Positions 6,186 to 10,689 of a DNA stretch of 10,689 nt are shown here, piece after piece; within the stretch, counting starts at the first letter, position 1; each line of letters starts with the position of its first letter. The DNA is taken from the NCBI GenBank assembly GCA_022615805.1, contig JAKEGO010000116.1:1-10689 (forward strand), written 5' to 3'. The notes beneath the pieces were generated by a model. That model was given only the letters and a program-made list of their open reading frames with translations, did not search any database and was not told the origin of the DNA. Made by a program: the position numbers and the translations under genes. The stretch comes from Thermoplasmata archaeon (GTDB lineage Archaea; Thermoplasmatota; JAKEGO01).

Positions 6186-7157
6186 ATGAGGCGCCTGTTG
6201 ACGGTCATCGTCCTCGTGATGTCGATCGCGCTGCCGACAGTGGCCACGATGGCCGCCGCGGACCCCACCGCCATCCTTGATGCCGTGCCGCGGGAGCCGG
6301 ACGTCGACGAACTGGTCTCCTTCGACGCCAGCCGCTCGACCCCTGGCACCGGCGCCTCGGACCTCGAGTTCAACTTCATGTCCGGGGATGGCGCGGAGAG
6401 CGGATGGCAGTCCGCGGGAGTGTGGCAGTACGCGTACCCCGCGAAGGGCAGTTACACGGCAACCGTGATGGTCCGCAACGAGCACGAGGAGCTCTCCCAG
6501 GACACGGTGAGAGTCGAGGTCGGCAAGACAGATGAAGCGCTCCTCTTCGGCCTATCGGCGATGGCCCTCATTCTCGTCATCGTCATCCTCGCGATGGCCC
6601 TTGGAATGTTCGTGCTTCTCGTCCGCAAGCGCCGGAAGGCCAGCGAACCCTACAGGGACCCCTACATCGATGAGAACTGGAGCGCCAGCTTCGGGGAAGA
6701 GGAGGCCGTCGAGGAGACCACCGAAGGGCGCTATGGTGGATACGAGGGCGAGGGCGCGGATGCCGCCGATTTCATGGAGGGCCCCGGACCCGAGGACGTC
6801 TTCACGGACGAGGCCCCGGAACCCGTCCGCCCAACGAGGCCAGCGAGGGCCGGGGCGCAAAGGAGCCCCGCCGGCGGTCCTGCGGCCCGACAGGCGGGAG
6901 CGGTCCGCCCCCGGCGGGCGAGCACGAGCGGCGCTTACCGCACGCCGGCCGCCGATGTCGAGCGCGTGGAGGAGACGGGATACGCGGCGGAGCCCGCGGC
7001 CCCCTTGCGTCCGAAGCCTGTTTCCCAGAAGAGCCTCATCGTCGACTGCCCGAACTGCGGGAACGAGATGAGGATAACCTACACCGAGCCGCCGGTCTAC
7101 CTGACCTGCGAGAGGTGCGGGATGAAGGGCGAGGTACCCGAGGAGATGCTCGGGTGA
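6186..7157 (+). CDS. Secreted PKD-like domain, membrane segment and cytoplasmic zinc ribbon
   Basis: A 323-residue single-pass membrane protein. Residues 1-25 form a signal peptide (MRRLLTVIVLVMSIALP, then ATMAAA before a likely cleavage). Residues about 27-112 resemble a PKD/Ig-like beta-sandwich: DELVSFDASRST, EFNFMSGDG, then YAYPAKGSYTATVMVRNE. A membrane segment at 118-146 is stopped by RKRRK (147-151). The cytoplasmic part has an acidic stretch, a long Pro/Ala/Arg-rich disordered linker (about 160-275), and a zinc ribbon with Cys288, Cys291, Cys308 and Cys311. PKD domains usually mediate extracellular contacts. A receptor-like or envelope-linking role with a cytoplasmic docking ribbon is inference. 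The gene stands alone with its own promoter and converges on hypB, 65 bases away. I do not know a named family with this layout. Confidence 0.85.
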   Translation: MRRLLTVIVLVMSIALPTVATMAAADPTAILDAVPREPDVDELVSFDASRSTPGTGASDLEFNFMSGDGAESGWQSAGVWQYAYPAKGSYTATVMVRNEHEELSQDTVRVEVGKTDEALLFGLSAMALILVIVILAMALGMFVLLVRKRRKASEPYRDPYIDENWSASFGEEEAVEETTEGRYGGYEGEGADAADFMEGPGPEDVFTDEAPEPVRPTRPARAGAQRSPAGGPAARQAGAVRPRRASTSGAYRTPAADVERVEETGYAAEPAAPLRPKPVSQKSLIVDCPNCGNEMRITYTEPPVYLTCERCGMKGEVPEEMLG

Positions 7158-7222
7158 CCGATCCGCGATGAGGGACACGTCCAGACGACGGACCTCCGGG
7201 CACGGATCCACTCACATGACTT

Positions 7223-7873
7223 TCATTCGTCGAGGATGAAATCCGTCAGGTCGTCCAAGCCATCCCCTCTCCTCGCGCTCGTCACGAAGATCCTCCCGTG
7301 CGGGTTGACCTTCGAGTAGTCCGAGAGGATGCGGTCCACAGAAGCGTCCATGAACGGCGCCAGGTCGATCTTGTTCAGGACCGCTGCGTCCGTTTCGGCG
7401 AATATCATCGGGTGCTTGCGCACCATGTCGTCGCCCTCCGTGATGGATATGACGACGATCCGCTTCTCTGCCCCGAGGGCGAAGTCCGCCGGGCAGACCA
7501 GGTTGCCGACGTTCTCGATGAAGACGACGTCAGCGCCCTCGAGGTCAAGCTCGTCGAGAGCGTGCTCCACATAGTGAGCGTCGAGGTGGCACTCCTTTCC
7601 GGTGTTGACGTTCGCGGTGGGGATCCCGGCCTCCACAAGGCGCCTGCAATCGTCGTCCCCCGCAACGTCCCCCACGATCGCCACGACGCCCTTCCCGCGG
7701 GCCCGCAACCTCTCGCCGAGAAGGGCCACGAGGGCGGTCTTCCCCGAGCCGATCGACCCCAGGATGTCGACGGCCATGGCTCCGTGCTCCCTCAGTCTGG
7801 CCCTGTTGGCCTCCGCCTGGTGGCGGTTCTCCTCCAGAGGGTCGATGTCGGGATTGATGACGACCTTGTGCAT
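7223..7873 (-). CDS. hypB: Hydrogenase nickel incorporation GTPase HypB
   Basis: A 216-residue GTPase that delivers nickel to the large subunit of [NiFe] hydrogenases, with HypA as usual partner. P-loop GSIGSGKT lies at 39-46, GDVAGDDD at 68-75, and NKID at 167-170. The metal-site residues Cys95, His96 (KECHLDAH) and Cys127 (NVGNLVCPADF) fall at the same numbers I recall for the Methanocaldococcus jannaschii HypB metal site. There is no His-rich N-terminal tail. The start is ATG 7873, matching the archaeal family (MHKVVINPDID...). The frame stays open upstream to 8272, but that part is not HypB-like. A TATA-like CCTTTAAT lies 26 bases upstream, so the mRNA is probably leaderless. hypA and hydrogenase genes are not in the window. 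The related UreG and accessory GTPases lack this Cys-His-Cys set, so the call is firm. Confidence 0.96.
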   Translation of the reverse strand: MHKVVINPDIDPLEENRHQAEANRARLREHGAMAVDILGSIGSGKTALVALLGERLRARGKGVVAIVGDVAGDDDCRRLVEAGIPTANVNTGKECHLDAHYVEHALDELDLEGADVVFIENVGNLVCPADFALGAEKRIVVISITEGDDMVRKHPMIFAETDAAVLNKIDLAPFMDASVDRILSDYSKVNPHGRIFVTSARRGDGLDDLTDFILDE

Positions 7874-7894
7874 GTGATGCCCATCCTCCGGGGC

Positions 7895-7903
7895 GATTAA
7901 AGG
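7895..7903 (-). promoter_or_regulatory. TATA box for hypB
   Basis: The - strand CCTTTAATC, centred near 7899, is 26 bases before ATG 7873, which predicts a leaderless hypB transcript. A GGAGG at 7885-7889 would then lie upstream of the transcript and play no part in translation. Confidence 0.5.
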
Positions 7904-8245
7904 ATTTCGTCGGTCCGGCGCGTCGGCCCGCGGATGGGGTCGATGATGCGTGTAGCGCCTTCTGTACACGGGTCGACATATCGGCGGCGCGGAACGGGAA
8001 GCGGATCCGCGGGAGCAGGGGACGTCGTCCCGGGAGGGGGTGGAGAGGGACGGCCCAGGATCCAAAGGCATTAGCGTGACGTTCAATGTCCAGGGGAGCC
8101 ATGGCGGAGGGCATGGCTCGCGGTAGGGCGGGGCGGGAGGTGTGCATCGGAACGGGCGGGAGGATGTCATCCCGGATCGGGGCGGGGAGGGGCAGGGCGG
8201 CACAGGACCCAATGGAAGCAACGTGACGTAGTGGACCGCGCAACA
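7904..8245. other. GC-rich intergenic stretch between hypB and the ADP-forming synthetase
   Basis: About 340 bases without a supported gene. The hypB frame remains open through it, but the translation is Pro/Ser/Arg-rich with no HypB similarity and lies upstream of the hypB TATA box. The region is G-rich on the + strand and holds a degenerate direct repeat (8021-8082 and 8163-8229). Divergent promoters sit at its two ends. Confidence 0.55.
8021..8229 (+). repeat. Degenerate direct repeat, two copies about 145 bases apart
   Basis: Copy one is 8021-8082 and copy two 8163-8229. Both begin with GAyGTCrTCCCGG, continue through a G-rich middle with a few length differences, and end in AGGAyCCAAwGG...CGTGACGT (20 of 26 bases identical in this last part). 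The flanking upstream sequence also shares an ATCGG...GGAACGGG element at about 7979-7998 and 8146-8156. Copy two ends about 18 bases before the TATA box of the synthetase gene. It may be a regulatory site pair or a copy of a dispersed intergenic repeat. Confidence 0.55.
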
Positions 8246-8246
8246 A

Positions 8247-8256
8247 TAGTTAAGAA
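8247..8256 (+). promoter_or_regulatory. TATA-like box for the ADP-forming synthetase
   Basis: ATAGTTAAGA, centred near 8252, is about 26 bases before ATG 8278, so the transcript is probably leaderless. No Shine-Dalgarno-like sequence precedes the ATG, which agrees with this. Confidence 0.5.
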
Positions 8257-8277
8257 CAGGGGCGCCAATCAACGGAC

Positions 8278-10416
8278 ATGTCCGGCTCCCTCGACCCGAT
8301 ATTCAGACCCCGCTCGATCGCCGTGATCGGGGCGTCCAGGGACCAGAACACCATCGGCAGGGCCGTCGTCGAGAACCTCGTCAAATTCGGGTTCACCGGC
8401 ATCGTCTACCCCGTCAACCCGAAGGCGGAGGTCATCTTCAGCATCAAGGCGTATCCCTCCGTCGAGGACATCCCCGGCGATGTGGACCTGGCGATAATCG
8501 CCGTGCCGGCGAGGTTCGTCCCCGAGGTCATGGAGGCCTGCGGCCGGAAGGGGGTCAAGGGCGCAATAATAATCACCGCGGGGTTCAGGGAGATGGGCGC
8601 CGATGGCATGGGAAGGGAGTCGGCGCTCCGGGATATCGTCGATAGGTACGGCATCCGGGTCATCGGCCCGAACTGCATGGGCGTCCTGAACACGGACCCC
8701 GCCATCCGGATGAACGCCACGTTCGCGTACACGAGCGTCCCCGAGGGTAACGTCGCGCTGATCTCGCAGTCGGGGGCGTTCGGGCTCATCATCTTCGAGC
8801 ACACGGAGAGCATGGGCCTCGGAATGTCGAAGTTCATCTCCCTCGGGAACCGCATGGATGTCGGCACGAACGAACTGCTGGAGATGCTGGAGAGGGACGA
8901 GAGGACGAACCTCATCCTCCTATACCTCGAGAGCTTCGGGGACCCGCGGCAGTTCCCGGCGATCGCGAGGCGCATCTCGCGGAAGAAGCCCATCATCGCG
9001 GTCAAGTCCGGGAGGACCAGCGCCGGCGCAAAGGCGGCGAGCTCGCACACCGGGGCGATGGCCGCCAGCGACATCGCCGTGGAGGCCCTCTTCGAGCAGG
9101 CGGGCATCCTGAGGGCGCGTACCATCCCGGACCTGTTCGACTACGCGCAGGCGCTTGCATACCAGCCGCTACCGAAAGGGGACCGGGTCGCCATCATCAC
9201 CAACGGCGGAGGCCCGGCGATAATCGCCACCGACGCGGTCATCGGCGCGGGGCTCAAGATGGCCGCGTTCTCCGATACCACCCTTGCAGCGCTGAGGTCC
9301 TTCCTGCCGCCCGAGGCCAGCACAGCGAACCCGGTGGACATGATAGCCTCGGCGGGACCGGAGGAGTACCGCAAGGCGGTCGCCGCGGCCCTCGGGGACG
9401 GCGGCGTCGACGCCGTGATCGTCATCTTCGTGCCGCCGATCGCCGCCGATTCGGTGGCCGTCGCGAAGGCCATCTCCGGGGCGAGCGCCGGGATCGAGAA
9501 GCCCGTGCTCGGGGTCTTCATGGGGAGCGAGCGGGTCGCCCACGCGGTCGAGGAGCTCGAGCGGAACAGGATACCCCCCTACAAGTTCCCTGAGAGCGCG
9601 GCGAACTCCCTGGCGGCGATGCACAGGTACGCGCAGTGGATGCGGAGACCGATCGGGGAGCCCACCGCCTTCCCGGTGGACCGGGATGCTGTCCGGAGGA
9701 TCATCCGCGGGCGCTCCGGGTACCTCGGCATGGAGGAGGTCCGCGACCTCCTCGAGGCGTACGGGCTCAGGATCCCCGAGTTCTCGATCGTCAGGACGAA
9801 GGACGAGGCGTGCGCCGAGGCCGAGAGGCTCGGCTACCCCGTGGTGCTCAAGGCCCTGGTGCGTGGGATCACGCACAAGACGGACATCGGCGGTATAAAA
9901 CTGGACCTCCGCACCGAGTACGAGGTCAAGGGGGGGTTCTACGACATCCTCGAGTCCCTCCGGGAGGCGGGGCTGGACAGGGAAAAGGACCTCATAGGCG
10001 TGATGGTCCAGAGGATGGTCGACGGTGGGAAGGAGACCATCATAGGGGTCGTCCAGGACCCTCTGTTCGGGCCCCTCGTGATGTTCGGCATGGGCGGCAT
10101 ATACGTCGAGGTGCTGAAGGACGTGGCGTTCAGGATCCCTCCTCTGACAGACCGCGACGCGATGGAGCTCGTCGAGAGCATCCGAGGGTACCCGATACTC
10201 AAGGGGATACGCGGGGACCCGCCGCACGACATACCGGCCGCGATCGATGCGCTGCAGCGCGTCTCGCAGATGGTCATCGAGAACCCGGAGATCGTGGAGA
10301 TGGACCTCAACCCATTCCTCATCCTCCCCGAGGGAGAGGGCGTCACCGCACTGGACGCGCGGATACGCGTCGAGCCATGCGACGAAGGGACCCCGTCCCG
10401 TGGACAGAGGCCCTAG
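8278..10416 (+). CDS. acd: ADP-forming acyl-CoA synthetase (acetate-CoA ligase), fused alpha-beta chain
   Basis: A 712-residue cytosolic enzyme that converts acyl-CoA, ADP and phosphate to acid, CoA and ATP, the energy-conserving step of archaeal fermentation. The order is CoA-binding Rossmann domain (IAVIGAS at about 14-20, VYPVNPK, GPNCMGVLN), succinyl-CoA-ligase-like domain (NVALISQSGAFG from 158), with the phosphorylated His257 in SSHTGAM at the position known for ACD alpha subunits, a second ligase subdomain (about 300-460; ITNGGGPAI, ANPVDM), and a C-terminal ATP-grasp domain (about 482-700; HKTDIGG at 533-539, GMGGIYVEVLKDVAFR, MDLNPF at 675-679). There is no acetyltransferase domain, so it is not a Pat-type protein acetyltransferase. 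Alpha and beta parts are separate genes in Pyrococcus but fused in many other archaea. The substrate (acetyl, propionyl, aryl) cannot be read from sequence. The gene appears monocistronic. Confidence 0.95.
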   Translation: MSGSLDPIFRPRSIAVIGASRDQNTIGRAVVENLVKFGFTGIVYPVNPKAEVIFSIKAYPSVEDIPGDVDLAIIAVPARFVPEVMEACGRKGVKGAIIITAGFREMGADGMGRESALRDIVDRYGIRVIGPNCMGVLNTDPAIRMNATFAYTSVPEGNVALISQSGAFGLIIFEHTESMGLGMSKFISLGNRMDVGTNELLEMLERDERTNLILLYLESFGDPRQFPAIARRISRKKPIIAVKSGRTSAGAKAASSHTGAMAASDIAVEALFEQAGILRARTIPDLFDYAQALAYQPLPKGDRVAIITNGGGPAIIATDAVIGAGLKMAAFSDTTLAALRSFLPPEASTANPVDMIASAGPEEYRKAVAAALGDGGVDAVIVIFVPPIAADSVAVAKAISGASAGIEKPVLGVFMGSERVAHAVEELERNRIPPYKFPESAANSLAAMHRYAQWMRRPIGEPTAFPVDRDAVRRIIRGRSGYLGMEEVRDLLEAYGLRIPEFSIVRTKDEACAEAERLGYPVVLKALVRGITHKTDIGGIKLDLRTEYEVKGGFYDILESLREAGLDREKDLIGVMVQRMVDGGKETIIGVVQDPLFGPLVMFGMGGIYVEVLKDVAFRIPPLTDRDAMELVESIRGYPILKGIRGDPPHDIPAAIDALQRVSQMVIENPEIVEMDLNPFLILPEGEGVTALDARIRVEPCDEGTPSRGQRP

Positions 10417-10459
10417 CGTCGTCCTTCCGGGACCAAGTCCCTCGTTGACTGGGAGGGAC
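10387..10459 (+). repeat. Three hairpin-forming GGGAC/GTCCC elements at the acd 3' end
   Basis: GGGAC-CCC-GTCCC lies at 10387-10399 inside the last codons, and GGGAC-CAA-GTCCC at 10429-10441 after the stop. GTCCCTC (10437-10443) can instead pair with GAGGGAC (10453-10459) in a 7-base stem. The last two are mutually exclusive. No T-run follows on the + strand, so this is not a classical terminator; it could stabilise the mRNA 3' end. Confidence 0.4.
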
Positions 10460-10478
10460 GTACTGCACGTGCTGCCCG

Positions 10479-10620
10479 AGAAAAAAGGAGTCATCGGAGG
10501 ATGAGGGAACAGGCGGGAAAATGGGAGGAAAACGAGGAAAACCTGATAAATCCGCGAGGGGATAGGAGGCACTGAGGACTATGGAGCACGGAAGTGATGG
10601 AGGTCGGCAGGAGATCGGTG
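10479..10620 (+). other. Purine-rich tract with two very short ORFs
   Basis: The + strand is mostly G and A here, including AAAAAA at 10481-10486 and several GGAGG or GGGAGG motifs. Two tiny frames begin in it: 24 codons from ATG 10501 (GGAGG directly before it) and 26 codons from ATG 10581 (TATA-like GATAAAT about 30 bases upstream), the latter ending at 10661, two bases before the next ATG. I cannot support either as a gene. The second could be a leader peptide of the following gene. Confidence 0.3.
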
Positions 10621-10621
10621 G

Positions 10622-10631
10622 TCATATAAAA
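10622..10631 (+). promoter_or_regulatory. TATA box for the gene leaving the window
   Basis: TCATATAAAA, centred near 10627, is a strong archaeal TATA match and predicts transcription from about 10653, shortly before ATG 10664. Confidence 0.55.
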
Positions 10632-10663
10632 CCCTCTTTCGCATACCTGGGGGTATCGTAATA

Positions 10664-10689
10664 ATGCTGTATGAAATAACTTTGATGGA
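10664..10689 (+). CDS. Start of a gene cut by the window edge
   Basis: ATG 10664 opens a frame (MLYEITLM...) that runs to the end of the window. GGGGG lies about 10 bases upstream and a good TATA box about 37 bases upstream. The alternative ATG at 10671 stops after two codons. Eight residues are too few to suggest a function. Confidence 0.4.

Noticed and set aside
7160..7208. A nested inverted repeat (GATCCG/CGGATC, inner GTCC/GGAC) between the convergent PKD-protein gene and hypB.
   Set aside because: The stems are short with large loops and no T-run on either strand, so I do not call a terminator.
7874..8272. An N-terminal extension of HypB to GTG/ATG codons near 8272.
   Set aside because: The added sequence is Pro/Ser-rich, not HypB-like, lies beyond the hypB TATA box, and overlaps the degenerate direct repeat.
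9169..10572. A 467-codon open frame on the - strand under the ADP-forming synthetase.
   Set aside because: The sense frame has all family motifs; the antisense one has none and is explained by codon bias.
1..10689. CRISPR arrays, tRNA genes, insertion sequences and integration sites.
   Set aside because: I saw no regularly spaced repeats, no tRNA-like cloverleaf sequence, no transposase or integrase motifs and no terminal inverted repeats.

Overview
The window looks like chromosomal DNA from a GC-rich archaeon. Evidence: a membrane-anchored LonB protease with its membrane segment between Walker A and Walker B, a DUF211 protein (an archaeal family), a single-chain ADP-forming acyl-CoA synthetase, and AT-rich TATA-like boxes about 26 bases before several chosen start codons. 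A Thermoplasmata-like or other euryarchaeal host is my best guess but is inference. HypB implies that the organism matures nickel enzymes, most likely a [NiFe] hydrogenase. I saw no tRNA, rRNA, CRISPR array, transposase or phage gene.

Layout. 1-1502 is a leftward block: an SGNH-type hydrolase with circularly permuted motif order (756-1502), a 69-residue membrane protein (459-668) and a DUF211 protein (88-396). A divergent promoter region (about 1503-1663) separates it from a rightward block. That block holds a coiled-coil protein with a C-terminal zinc ribbon (1664-2644), a second helical protein ending in two membrane segments (2664-3572), and LonB (3646-5637) with its own TATA box. The 3' end of lonB overlaps a convergent, 5'-truncated thioredoxin remnant (5621-5785), which is followed by 364 bases without a gene that contain a strong hairpin with a T-run. 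Next is a secreted-domain/membrane/zinc-ribbon protein (6186-7157), convergent with hypB (7223-7873, leftward). A 404-base intergenic stretch with a degenerate direct repeat and two outward promoters leads to the acd gene (8278-10416). The last 270 bases carry small hairpins, a purine-rich tract, and a TATA box with the first codons of a gene that leaves the window.

How the genes may work together. The two helical proteins before lonB are adjacent and co-directional; with LonB at the membrane they could form a membrane protein-quality module, but only gene order supports this. Two otherwise unrelated proteins (1664-2644 and 6186-7157) end in zinc ribbons with identical cysteine spacing, so this module seems to be reused in the genome. 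HypB and the ADP-forming synthetase fit an anaerobic or fermentative lifestyle in which acyl-CoA is converted to acid plus ATP.

The most unusual item is the SGNH hydrolase. In one open frame the Asp-x-x-His block, normally C-terminal, lies 33 residues before the nucleophile GDS block, normally N-terminal. Short VLP-type segments at both ends resemble the overlap expected from permutation by duplication.
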